Shown one piece after another: positions 1 to 6,560 of a DNA stretch of 7,022 bases (the first letter of the stretch is position 1; each line of letters opens with the position of its first letter). The translations under genes were made by a program, and so were the position numbers. The notes under the pieces were generated by a model that was given only the letters and a program-made list of their open reading frames with translations, did not search any database and was not told where the DNA came from. Origin of the DNA: Sedimenticola sp. Its GTDB lineage: Bacteria; Pseudomonadota; Gammaproteobacteria; Chromatiales; Chromatiaceae. The stretch covers positions 1-7,022 of the forward strand of contig JAPHUG010000083.1 of NCBI GenBank assembly GCA_026197195.1, given 5' to 3'.

Positions 1-19
1 AGCTTAAAGAAATCAGCAC

Positions 20-571
20 ATGGGCTACCGACTCTCAAAGATCTACACACGAACAGGTGATAAAGGCACCACCGGACTGGGCGATGGCAGCCGGGTGGAC
101 AAGGACAGTGCCCGCATTGAGGCTATCGGCACCGTTGATGAGCTCAACTGCCTGATCGGCATCCTGATCACCCATAACCCACCTGAAGCCATTTCGCAGC
201 AACTGACCCAGATCCAACACAGGCTGTTCGACTTGGGCGGTGAACTGGCCGTACCGGGTTATCAAGTGGTGACCGATGAGTCGATAGCGCTTCTTGAGCA
301 GCAACTGGACCAGCACAACGAAACCCTACCGCCTCTTCAGGAGTTTATTCTGCCTGCCGGCAATCTACTGTCAGCCAGCTGCCACCACGCCAGGGCCGTC
401 TGCCGTCGAGCTGAGCGACGCCTGACTCAACTGGCGAGGCAAGACCAGGAACAGGTTAATGAAAATGCCCTCAAATACCTTAACCGTCTCTCTGACCTGC
501 TGTTTGTCGTCTCCCGGGTGTTGGCGCGCCAGAATGGCGGAGAAGAGGTTTACTGGAGCAAAGAGGTCTGA
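20..571 (+). CDS. PduO-type cob(I)yrinic acid a,c-diamide (corrinoid) adenosyltransferase
   Basis: This 183-residue cytoplasmic protein should transfer the 5'-deoxyadenosyl group of ATP to cob(I)alamin or a cob(I)yrinic acid derivative, making the adenosyl form of B12. The family is recognised from the N-terminal ATP-binding motif TRTGDKGTTGLGDGSRV (residues 10-26), GTVDELN (37-43), CRRAERR (128-134) and the helix YLNRLSDLLF (153-162). Its length is normal for single-domain PduO/MMAB-type enzymes, which are trimeric helical bundles unrelated to CobA/BtuR. The family often has LPGG where this protein has LPAGN (111-115), a mild variant. The ATG at 20 is the only sensible start, because an in-frame TAA lies at 5-7. 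Its ribosome site is weak (AAAGAAA at 6-12). No cobalamin biosynthesis or B12-dependent enzyme gene is visible nearby, so its physiological partner is unknown. The family call is very secure, but a gene symbol is not, since naming varies. Confidence 0.95.
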   Translation: MGYRLSKIYTRTGDKGTTGLGDGSRVDKDSARIEAIGTVDELNCLIGILITHNPPEAISQQLTQIQHRLFDLGGELAVPGYQVVTDESIALLEQQLDQHNETLPPLQEFILPAGNLLSASCHHARAVCRRAERRLTQLARQDQEQVNENALKYLNRLSDLLFVVSRVLARQNGGEEVYWSKEV

Positions 572-624
572 CAGACTCGCTCTATCAGCTTGCACCTATT
601 CATTACTAGTACGGAATAACCACC

Positions 625-1074
625 TTGTCTGATTCAATCGTAGAAATCACCGACCGCAGCGACGTAACCCTGCACTTCGCTATTGCGCTGTGTGATGGCA
701 CCACCATTACGTCCACCTTCGAAGGAGACCCCGTCACCCTTACCATGGGGACCGGCAGCCTGATCGAAAACCTGGAAAAGACACTCTATGGCTTGAAACC
801 CGGTGATAAGCAGTCACTGTTACTGGAATCTGACAACGCCTTCGGGCCGCGGGATGAGGAGAAGGCCTATCCCATGCCTCGCTCATCCTTCCCGAAGGAG
901 ATGCAGCTGGAGCCCGAGTTGGTCATCAGCTTCTCAACTCCCGCCGGGGATGAGTTAGCCGGCATTGTGATGGAACTGGATGACGAAGAGGTCAAGGTGG
1001 ACTTCAACCATCCACTGGCCGGGAATGACATCGTCTTTACCGTTCAGATTATTGAAGTAACCAATCCCACCTAA
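625..1074 (+). CDS. fkpB: FKBP-type peptidyl-prolyl cis-trans isomerase, SlpA/FkpB family
   Basis: This 149-residue cytoplasmic protein is a predicted prolyl isomerase and chaperone of the SlyD/SlpA class. In that class an FKBP domain is interrupted by an insert-in-flap (IF) chaperone domain. Visible marks are LCDGTTITST (22-31), the FKBP core GLKPGDKQSLLLES (56-69), AFG (72-74), an IF segment at about 76-120, and the near-invariant return strand VDFNHPLAG (125-133) followed by a hydrophobic C-terminal strand. There is no His-rich metal-binding tail, which separates it from SlyD. The start must be TTG at 625. An in-frame TAG lies at 607-609, no ATG or GTG lies between it and the conserved core, and a weak GGA ribosome site sits at 613-615, 9 nt upstream. 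The resulting N-terminus, MSDSIVEI, resembles that of E. coli FkpB. ispH follows 18 bp downstream, a frequent pairing in gammaproteobacteria, so the two are probably co-transcribed. Confidence 0.93.
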   Translation: MSDSIVEITDRSDVTLHFAIALCDGTTITSTFEGDPVTLTMGTGSLIENLEKTLYGLKPGDKQSLLLESDNAFGPRDEEKAYPMPRSSFPKEMQLEPELVISFSTPAGDELAGIVMELDDEEVKVDFNHPLAGNDIVFTVQIIEVTNPT

Positions 1075-1079
1075 GGAAG
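1072..1079 (+). promoter_or_regulatory. Ribosome binding site of ispH, overlapping the fkpB stop
   Basis: The sequence TAAGGAAG contains the TAA stop of fkpB (1072-1074) fused to a good Shine-Dalgarno core (AAGGAAG, 1073-1079). It lies 13 nt before the ispH ATG, rather a long spacing. The arrangement suggests that ribosomes finishing fkpB are handed to ispH, but this is inferred. Confidence 0.6.
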
Positions 1080-1092
1080 CAACGACTGCACC

Positions 1093-2031
1093 ATGGAAAT
1101 CATCCTTGCCAATCCCCGTGGTTTTTGTGCTGGCGTTGATCGCGCCATCGAGATCGTTGAGCGCACCCTGCAGATCTTTGGTGCGCCGATCTATGTGCGG
1201 CATGAAGTGGTACACAACCGTTATGTGGTGGACAGCCTTAAAAAAGCCGGCGCTATCTTTGTTGATGAACTGGATGAGATACCCGCAAACAGCACGGTTA
1301 TTTTCAGCGCACATGGGGTGGCACAATCCGTTCGCCAGGAAGCTGACCGACGTCACCTGCAGGTCTTTGATGCCACCTGCCCACTGGTAACCAAGGTGCA
1401 CCTGGAAGTCGCCAGACACAGTAAAAACGGACATGAAGTGATCCTTATCGGTCACCGTGGACACCCCGAAGTCGAGGGCACCATGGGCCAGTACAATAAC
1501 CAGGGAGACAGAGGCGGCATCTATCTGGTGGTAACCGCCGATGATGTGGCCGATCTACAGATAAAAGATCCAGAGAGCCTCGCCTTCGTCACCCAGACCA
1601 CTCTCTCCATGGATGACACCGCAAAAGTGATCGAGGCACTGAAAGCACGTTTTCCGTCTATCCAGGGGCCCAAGCAGAACGACATCTGCTACGCCACCCA
1701 AAATCGACAGGATGCGGTAAAAGAACTGGCCAAACAGTGTGATCTGGTATTAGTGGTGGGCTCACCTAACAGTTCAAACTCCAACCGACTGAAAGAGTTG
1801 GCCAAACAGTCCGACACCCCGGCCTATCTGATAGACCGGGCGGATGATATCAACAACGATTGGCTGGATGGCGTAAATAGGATAGGCCTGACAGCCGGGG
1901 CCAGCGCCCCGGATCTGCTGGTTGACGAGGTGATTGAAAAGTTAAAAAGCTGGGGAGCAAACTCCGTTAAAACCCTAACCGGCAGAGAAGAGAATGTGAC
2001 TTTTTCTCTGCCTAAGGCTTTGCAACAGTAA
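1093..2031 (+). CDS. ispH: 4-hydroxy-3-methylbut-2-enyl diphosphate reductase (IspH/LytB)
   Basis: This 312-residue cytoplasmic iron-sulfur enzyme performs the last MEP-pathway step, reducing HMBPP to isopentenyl and dimethylallyl diphosphate. The three cluster-ligating cysteines are present: C12 in [11 protein letters not shown]96 in DATCPLVTK and C199 in [10 protein letters not shown]. Substrate and catalytic residues are also present: H41 in HEVVHN, H74 in SAHGV, H124 and E126 in [12 protein letters not shown]167 in VTQTTLS, the SSNSNR loop (227-232) and S271 in TAGASAPD. The C-terminal [11 protein letters not shown] motif is intact and the length is typical of the proteobacterial enzyme. 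All key residues are kept, so the gene is expected to be functional. ATG at 1093 is supported by homology, because the family begins directly with this strand ([14 protein letters not shown]). The gene runs toward the convergent pilE and stops 8 bp short of it. The same ispH/minor-pilin neighbourhood is known in Pseudomonas. Confidence 0.98.
   Translation: MEIILANPRGFCAGVDRAIEIVERTLQIFGAPIYVRHEVVHNRYVVDSLKKAGAIFVDELDEIPANSTVIFSAHGVAQSVRQEADRRHLQVFDATCPLVTKVHLEVARHSKNGHEVILIGHRGHPEVEGTMGQYNNQGDRGGIYLVVTADDVADLQIKDPESLAFVTQTTLSMDDTAKVIEALKARFPSIQGPKQNDICYATQNRQDAVKELAKQCDLVLVVGSPNSSNSNRLKELAKQSDTPAYLIDRADDINNDWLDGVNRIGLTAGASAPDLLVDEVIEKLKSWGANSVKTLTGREENVTFSLPKALQQ
1981..2012. terminator. Inverted repeat at the ispH 3' end, possible terminator hairpin
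   Basis: A perfect 9-bp inverted repeat, GGCAGAGAA (1981-1989) and TTCTCTGCC (2004-2012), encloses a 14-nt loop. It lies in the last codons of ispH, about 20 bp before the convergent pilE stop. Neither strand has a strong run of U after the stem. On the minus strand the sequence GGTTAGGGTTTTAA follows. It therefore does not fit a classic intrinsic terminator. Part of the left arm encodes the conserved GREEN motif, so the symmetry may be chance. It is listed because the 8-bp intergene leaves no other room for terminators. Confidence 0.3.
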
Positions 2032-2039
2032 CGCTTGAC

Positions 2040-2525
2040 TCAATACCAACAATCGTCAGATACAATACCTGTACTCTGACCCGTGATATTTTTCACCCCC
2101 GCTTGGGTGAGAGTGAATGTCCCACATTTATCGCCCGTTTGAGGTCCTGTAGGGGCCGCATGGAGCGTAAAAGTCGTGGCCGTAGCGGCATTAATCGTCA
2201 GGTTATAAGCTGCTGTCCCACCATCTACCGGACTGGTAGATGAATAGAGAGCAGTCGCAGGAGATCCCGTATCATTCGTTCCGGCTGCACCACAGCTATT
2301 AGCTCCACCGGTACCACCTGAATCACAATAACTTCCATTAACTGTATACTGGCGCTCTAAAACAGCTGCCAGCCCAACCAAGGCACCCGCCGCATCCGCG
2401 CGCCGGGTCTTCCTTACCTGCTCCGTATACGAAGGGTAAGCAATAGCTGCCAAGATTCCAATAATAGCCACCACAATCATAAGTTCAATGAGGGTAAAGC
2501 CTCTCATACTAGATACCTTAGACAT
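2040..2525 (-). CDS. pilE: Type IV pilus minor pilin PilE
   Basis: This type IVa minor pilin is inserted in the inner membrane, cleaved by prepilin peptidase PilD, and assembled with the other minor pilins at the pilus tip. The class III signal is clear: a short basic leader ending in Gly, then FTLIELMIVVAIIG, with Glu at mature position 5 and a long hydrophobic helix continuing through AAIAYPSY. The globular part has four cysteines. The ends CGTFTLTQAGVK and SDDCWY match the C-terminal disulfide region of Pseudomonas PilE (CGKLTLNQLG, NDCWR) as I remember it. The start is uncertain. ATG codons lie at 2579, 2564, 2552, 2525 and 2507. I chose 2525 (161 residues, 9-residue leader) because GGAG lies 10 nt upstream, but 2507 (leader MRG) also has a good AAGG site. 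The 2564 ATG overlaps the pilY1 stop as ATGA. PilE is the last gene of the visible cluster, and no pilY2-like gene precedes it. Confidence 0.93.
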   Translation of the reverse strand: MSKVSSMRGFTLIELMIVVAIIGILAAIAYPSYTEQVRKTRRADAAGALVGLAAVLERQYTVNGSYCDSGGTGGANSCGAAGTNDTGSPATALYSSTSPVDGGTAAYNLTINAATATTFTLHAAPTGPQTGDKCGTFTLTQAGVKNITGQSTGIVSDDCWY

Positions 2526-2539
2526 TGACTGGGTGCTCC
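2516..2539 (-). promoter_or_regulatory. Two candidate ribosome binding sites for pilE
   Basis: Read on the minus strand, GGAG at 2539-2536 is 10 nt before the ATG at 2525, and AAGG at 2519-2516 is 8 nt before the ATG at 2507. Both would give a short leader ending at the same prepilin cleavage site (Gly codon 2501-2499, Phe codon 2498-2496), so the mature pilin would be identical. Confidence 0.5.
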
Positions 2540-2560
2540 AATTAATTTTCATCACATTAC

Positions 2561-5500
2561 TCATCGTATTTGCTGCCATGACTGTCGGCCCTTTGTAAGA
2601 CCTGACGCCTCAACAACGACCTCTATACCACCCTGTGAACCACTTGAGTATTTATACTCCTTGGTACCTGCAGGAAGAATGGTAGGCTCCGTTAAGATAC
2701 CCTCCGTAGACTTCTGACCTGTTGGCCTGGGGGAACCATCATTGGAGGCATCGCCATCACCATCGGCATCAACGCTCACACTGGCAAGCACATCAGCCGC
2801 ATCAACATCACCATCACCATCCACATCAAGATTTGTACTACTCGGCCAACCACCCGTCACGGCATCCATTTCCATAATCCAGCTATAACCACCTGAATCA
2901 CAAGGGTCTGACGATGGCACCTGAGTTACGAACACAATCAAACCATTATTCAGCTTTGGATTGACCACGACAATCTCACCCGTATCCGTGAGGTCCATAA
3001 ACCAGCCATCTTTTGTAGTCCAATCGACTGGTATATTGGACGTCACACGGAACACACCACCTGTAGCGATCGCTTCCTGTATTACTGTCTGCTCTTGTAA
3101 ATCGGAGCGCCCGGAAACCGCAGAGCCTTGATCACGAATACCATAAAACGTCTGCTCACCATAATTACTTGGGTTGTTATCACCCGTTTCAAAATATTTA
3201 CCCGTACCAAAATAGACCATGACACCACCTAGAGGATGCGCCCCTACGTCCGGACGCGTGGTGATCGGTTGTTTATTGGTTGGCGAAGCATCATCAACAG
3301 CACTAAACAATTTATAACGCTTGGAACTATTATCCCAAAGGTTAGTATTAGTACTACTGACATCAACCTTCCACATATTTCCGTAGAGATCACCTGCATA
3401 GATGGCATCAACCAATCCATCACCATCTGTATCAACGGGTGCCGGGGTGGACATACCGTTGGGCTCCGAGGTCGATCCCTCGCCCGTATCGATTTTTATA
3501 TAGTCACTGCCGACAGTCCAGGTACCGTCCAGACCACCCTCAAGAAAGGCAATATAGAGAACCGCATCACCATCACCGACATTGCCATCACTGACAGTGC
3601 TACCATAGCCATTACCAAAGACGGCAGCCCATTCGCCATTGGCCATTTTGGCAATAGCGGGCTGACTATAGGTGTAGCCAAGATCCACATCATCGGCATC
3701 GGTGAACTCCCAGAGCGCCAGTTTCTGCGCATTGGTCACATCCTGAGACGCGCTCTTAACCGTTGCAAAGTTCGTAGGATCCGTAATATTCAAGGCAAAA
3801 TAGCCTTGGCCACCGCCTCTTGCGCCACCGATCAATACCGTATTCCACTCATCTGAGCCACTTGCATCTGCGTCTATAAACACATCAGCCACTGTTGGAT
3901 TTCCGTCAACAAAATAGCGATGGCTATAGTCAGGCGACGTTAGCTGATTCAAACCTGACATGAGGAAATTAGGGACATAGGCCACCACTTCTGTGCCCTC
4001 GTCACCGGCTGAAGCGCTGCTCTCCTCTGGAATAAAGCCATGCAACATACCATCATTACCACCTACATAGATTATCGGCATCCGACTGGCATGTGTTGAT
4101 TTAAATGCAGAATAACAGGTCGTTGGTGTATTGCTTGCGCAGTTCGCCTCATCGTTATATAAAAAGTTGGGTTCGGCCACATAGACAGGGGCCGAGTTAA
4201 TCAAGTCACCCAGGATTGAAGTCCGCTTACGAAATGTGCCGCCTGTATTACCTATCTCTTTAGATTGATTGCCGCGCAGAAATTCAAGTCGATCCTGACC
4301 TTTTGAATCAGATGCGGCCGGGCTGGCATCAGGATTCAGATTGAGCAGCGCTTGTTGTGCTGAATTCAGCGATGACCATACAAAAGGCCGGCCTTCACCG
4401 GCACCTGAGTTGGCTGTAGGGTCATAAGTAAATATATTTCTAGCCGAGCTCCAGTTTTGTGCATCAAGCACTGTCTGAGCATTCCACTCAGCTGCGCCAA
4501 CAGAGCCATCGGTATTTACCGGATAGGCCAACAATTCACCTGACCACTCGCCACTATTGAAGCGTGCCTGAAAGATCTTGGTGCCCGCCTGCAAACGTAC
4601 GGAGTTTGCAACAACCGCAGATGATGAAGAGTCACGCTTCTCTATATCTGAAAAAGTGTTATTAAGCGCAGTGACCATCTTTTCGGGATTGGTGGCAAGA
4701 ACATAATTATCCGGTTCCCCATCACCGTCCGCATCCCACTCATTAGGGGTTGGCGGTGTGGCACTCGGATTAGCTGCATCAGGTACACCATCATCATCAA
4801 GGTCATTAAAACCACCGTACTTACCTGCCAGCCATAGCATATTCATTTGACCGGTGAGTGGATTAGCATTGTACTCTTGGGTATCAATCATGAATGTTGT
4901 AACCGTCTGCTTACCCGGCATATCACTTTCACTACGCATATCTTGCGTATTCGCTTGATAGGCTAACCCGGCCACATAATAAGAGTTCTCCTTGGGGGCA
5001 TAGGAGCATGTGCCAAACACCTGGCCCAACTTATCCAGGGACTTATTGCTTGAAGTCAGATTTGCAGTACCACTGGCGCAATCCCCACTGACGCAACCAA
5101 TACATTGCGTGGTACCATTTAGACCCTCTAAGTCGCCCACTTTATTGGTGTAGGTTGTTACATCAAACCAGCTATCATCATTCGTATTACCACCATAATC
5201 ACTATCTGCAATCGTGTGCCCATAGATAGAGGGTGCAGAGAAGTGTGTGCCAGGTAGCTTTTTATCCCGCCAAGGATTGGCGTCATTGATTCCAATTATG
5301 AAATTCTTCTGACAACTATACTGTATCGGATCATCCCAGGTTCGGTAGTCAGGGAAACCACCGCGTTCACCATTACTTGTTGAGGCATAGTTTGTAGTTG
5401 GCCCCTTTGCACTAATGGTCTGCCCCCTAAAATAGCGCAATGACTCATAGAAGAGCTCGCTTACGGGGTCATAACTTTTATATCCATGCGCTCGTGAAAA

Positions 5501-6532
5501 CTTGTTAATATAATTGATAACACCTGAATCAGTGACCCCACCGGAACCAGACTGGCTATCAGGGTCTAATACCAGCAAACCATCTGTTCCAAACTCTTTA
5601 GCAGGGTTAGTGATGCGTGATCCAAACCCCGTGGTCAAGGGCATGTCCGGCCCCACATATTTCATAAGCGCACGCAGTACACCACCGTCTTTTGTCTTGT
5701 TATTAGCCGCAAGGTAACTACTGACGGCAAAGCGTTTATTTGCGGCATTTTTTTGTATCAAACCTTCTGGCTTGTAATAAGGGGTTCCCGCGTTATCATA
5801 CTCCACGCAGTTAGCTTCTAATTTTCCTGGCTCACAGACTTTAACTTTGACATTCAGCGTATCTAACTCAGCCCCTCCTCGAGTAGTGCCAAACTTAACT
5901 GTCCATTCATCATTTAGTATAAAGATCGCCGAACCACTGTATGGAGTTACAGTAGATGGCGACACATTTCTCGATGTCCCTATAAATTTAATTGGAAACC
6001 AATTATGTGAAGACTGATTGTGTTTCTTTGCACGTTCAACAACCGTTAATGACATCGTATCTGTAACTCGATTTCCTCCAGTCATAGTATAGAGAAATGC
6101 ATCCATTGCCGTCATAGTGGCCCAATTCATGAAGTTACCACTGTATTTTCCACTACATTCATGAAATGAATTAGTAACCACCGCCGGTACAAAATACCCG
6201 CCTCCACTATTGTAATCATAGCAACGATTGGGATTGAAATAGCCGATATAGTCTTTCGCTCTGTCATAACAAAAACCAACCGTTCCACCTCCTTCTGTGT
6301 CGCGCCCCGCACAACTGCCACCATCAGGCTGGTCATTATAGGCAGCACCACCCATTGGCGTTTCTACTGATAAGTTAATCAGGATATTGGGGTCTGCTGA
6401 GGTACTCAGTGTGAGAGGGTCCTGAGAAATGTTAGGCGCAGCAGCAATAGCTGAAGAGGCAGATAAAAAAGTGTAAACACCGACTAAGAGCGTTAGGCCA
6501 AGTCGTTTATGATTCAGTCTATTCATATCCAT
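2561..6532 (-). CDS. pilY1: Type IV pilus tip-associated adhesin and retraction regulator PilY1
   Basis: This large secreted protein of about 1323 residues belongs to the PilY1/PilC family. The family sits at the pilus tip, promotes pilus extension over retraction, and mediates adhesion and surface sensing. A Sec-type signal peptide (1-31, ending SSAIAA) leads to an N-terminal domain. There the family motif GNFMNWATMTAMD and CQKNFIIGINDANPW (from 407) are recognisable, but the VWA metal site is not. An Asp-rich linker (577-608) precedes the conserved C-terminal region, which begins near SVRLQAGTKIFQARFNSGEW (about 641). The beta-propeller shows NSAPVYV (779), YVGGNDGMLHGF (822-833), the Ca site DTDGDGLVD (1034-1042) followed by YAGDLYGNMWKVD, and GTGKYFETGD (1109-1118). 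A second Asp-rich block lies at 1236-1265, and the protein ends GRQSWQQIR. Fourteen cysteines were counted, and no RGD integrin motif was seen. ATG 6532 is chosen because GGAG lies 9 nt upstream. The upstream TTG (6547) overlaps that site, and ATG 6526 is also possible. It lies 28 bp after pilX, and its stop overlaps the pilE start region. Confidence 0.96.
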   Translation of the reverse strand: MDMNRLNHKRLGLTLLVGVYTFLSASSAIAAAPNISQDPLTLSTSADPNILINLSVETPMGGAAYNDQPDGGSCAGRDTEGGGTVGFCYDRAKDYIGYFNPNRCYDYNSGGGYFVPAVVTNSFHECSGKYSGNFMNWATMTAMDAFLYTMTGGNRVTDTMSLTVVERAKKHNQSSHNWFPIKFIGTSRNVSPSTVTPYSGSAIFILNDEWTVKFGTTRGGAELDTLNVKVKVCEPGKLEANCVEYDNAGTPYYKPEGLIQKNAANKRFAVSSYLAANNKTKDGGVLRALMKYVGPDMPLTTGFGSRITNPAKEFGTDGLLVLDPDSQSGSGGVTDSGVINYINKFSRAHGYKSYDPVSELFYESLRYFRGQTISAKGPTTNYASTSNGERGGFPDYRTWDDPIQYSCQKNFIIGINDANPWRDKKLPGTHFSAPSIYGHTIADSDYGGNTNDDSWFDVTTYTNKVGDLEGLNGTTQCIGCVSGDCASGTANLTSSNKSLDKLGQVFGTCSYAPKENSYYVAGLAYQANTQDMRSESDMPGKQTVTTFMIDTQEYNANPLTGQMNMLWLAGKYGGFNDLDDDGVPDAANPSATPPTPNEWDADGDGEPDNYVLATNPEKMVTALNNTFSDIEKRDSSSSAVVANSVRLQAGTKIFQARFNSGEWSGELLAYPVNTDGSVGAAEWNAQTVLDAQNWSSARNIFTYDPTANSGAGEGRPFVWSSLNSAQQALLNLNPDASPAASDSKGQDRLEFLRGNQSKEIGNTGGTFRKRTSILGDLINSAPVYVAEPNFLYNDEANCASNTPTTCYSAFKSTHASRMPIIYVGGNDGMLHGFIPEESSASAGDEGTEVVAYVPNFLMSGLNQLTSPDYSHRYFVDGNPTVADVFIDADASGSDEWNTVLIGGARGGGQGYFALNITDPTNFATVKSASQDVTNAQKLALWEFTDADDVDLGYTYSQPAIAKMANGEWAAVFGNGYGSTVSDGNVGDGDAVLYIAFLEGGLDGTWTVGSDYIKIDTGEGSTSEPNGMSTPAPVDTDGDGLVDAIYAGDLYGNMWKVDVSSTNTNLWDNSSKRYKLFSAVDDASPTNKQPITTRPDVGAHPLGGVMVYFGTGKYFETGDNNPSNYGEQTFYGIRDQGSAVSGRSDLQEQTVIQEAIATGGVFRVTSNIPVDWTTKDGWFMDLTDTGEIVVVNPKLNNGLIVFVTQVPSSDPCDSGGYSWIMEMDAVTGGWPSSTNLDVDGDGDVDAADVLASVSVDADGDGDASNDGSPRPTGQKSTEGILTEPTILPAGTKEYKYSSGSQGGIEVVVEASGLTKGRQSWQQIR
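2738..2827 (-). repeat. Asp/Gly-rich EF-hand or dockerin-like Ca-binding block in PilY1 C-terminus
   Basis: The block encodes residues 1236-1265 of PilY1 and contains two acidic loops, DVDGDGDVDAAD and DADGDGDASND, separated by the short spacer VLASVSV. The first fits the DxDxDGxxxxxD Ca-loop pattern seen in EF-hands and dockerins. The second has the acidic start but a less regular end. At DNA level the block is a run of imperfect CCATCA-type repeats on the plus strand. Ca2+ binding is inferred from pattern only. Confidence 0.65.
3407..3433 (-). other. Conserved PilY1 propeller Ca-binding loop
   Basis: DTDGDGLVD (residues 1034-1042) sits directly before the blade motif AIYAGDLYGNMWKVD. It corresponds in position and pattern to the EF-hand-like Ca2+ site that controls pilus extension and retraction in P. 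aeruginosa PilY1 (established knowledge). All acidic ligand positions of the DxDxDGxxD pattern are kept, so Ca2+ regulation is likely retained. Confidence 0.8.
4709..4804 (-). repeat. Two thrombospondin-3-like Asp-rich repeats in the PilY1 linker
   Basis: DLDDDGVPD (residues 577-585) and DADGDGEPD (600-608) are two copies of the DxDxDGxxD pattern, separated by a Pro/Thr-rich spacer (PSATPPTPNEW). This resembles thrombospondin type 3 or OmpA-linker Ca-binding repeats. They lie between the N-terminal domain and the conserved C-terminal region, and probably form a Ca-stiffened hinge. Confidence 0.7.
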
Positions 6533-6541
6533 AACCAGTAA

Positions 6542-6545
6542 CTCC
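6542..6545 (-). promoter_or_regulatory. Ribosome binding site of pilY1
   Basis: GGAG on the minus strand lies 9 nt upstream of the ATG at 6532 and 15 nt upstream of the ATG at 6526, so it favours 6532. The longest open frame begins at a TTG (6547) that overlaps this GGAG, which makes the TTG an unlikely start. The site lies in the 28-bp gap after the pilX stop. Confidence 0.65.
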
Positions 6546-6560
6546 AACGGAATAAGCCCG

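Noticed and set aside
1..60. Possible C-terminal tail of an upstream plus-strand gene, open in frame 1 to TGA at 58-60
   Set aside because: Only 19 codons are visible, they overlap the adenosyltransferase start by 41 bases, and nothing identifies them. The in-frame TAA at 5-7 in another frame is an equally possible upstream stop.
567..577. Small palindrome GTCTGACAGAC at the end of the adenosyltransferase gene
   Set aside because: The arms are only 5 bp with a 1-nt centre and no T-tract, which cannot form a stable terminator. It is probably chance.
590..619. Possible promoter before fkpB (TTGCAC with a GAATAA-like -10)
   Set aside because: The -10 match is poor, and a start from it would fall on or very near the TTG codon at 625, leaving no leader for the ribosome site.
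955..1464. Minus-strand open frame of 169 codons across fkpB and ispH
   Set aside because: It overlaps two well-supported genes, crosses their junction and resembles no family I recognise. It is a shadow frame.
3236..3856. Long plus-strand open frame of 206 codons opposite pilY1
   Set aside because: Its protein is rich in repeated Ile/Thr stretches, which is what the reverse complement of Asp/Gly-rich pilY1 codons gives. It has no recognisable domain and lies wholly inside the strongly supported pilY1.
2561..6532. RGD integrin-binding motif in PilY1
   Set aside because: P. aeruginosa PilY1 has one, but I found none here. RGG, RGQ and RGN occur but are not equivalent.
6545..6547. TTG as the pilY1 start, giving 1328 residues
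   Set aside because: The TTG overlaps the GGAG that serves as ribosome site for the ATG at 6532, and it would add five residues before an already complete signal peptide.
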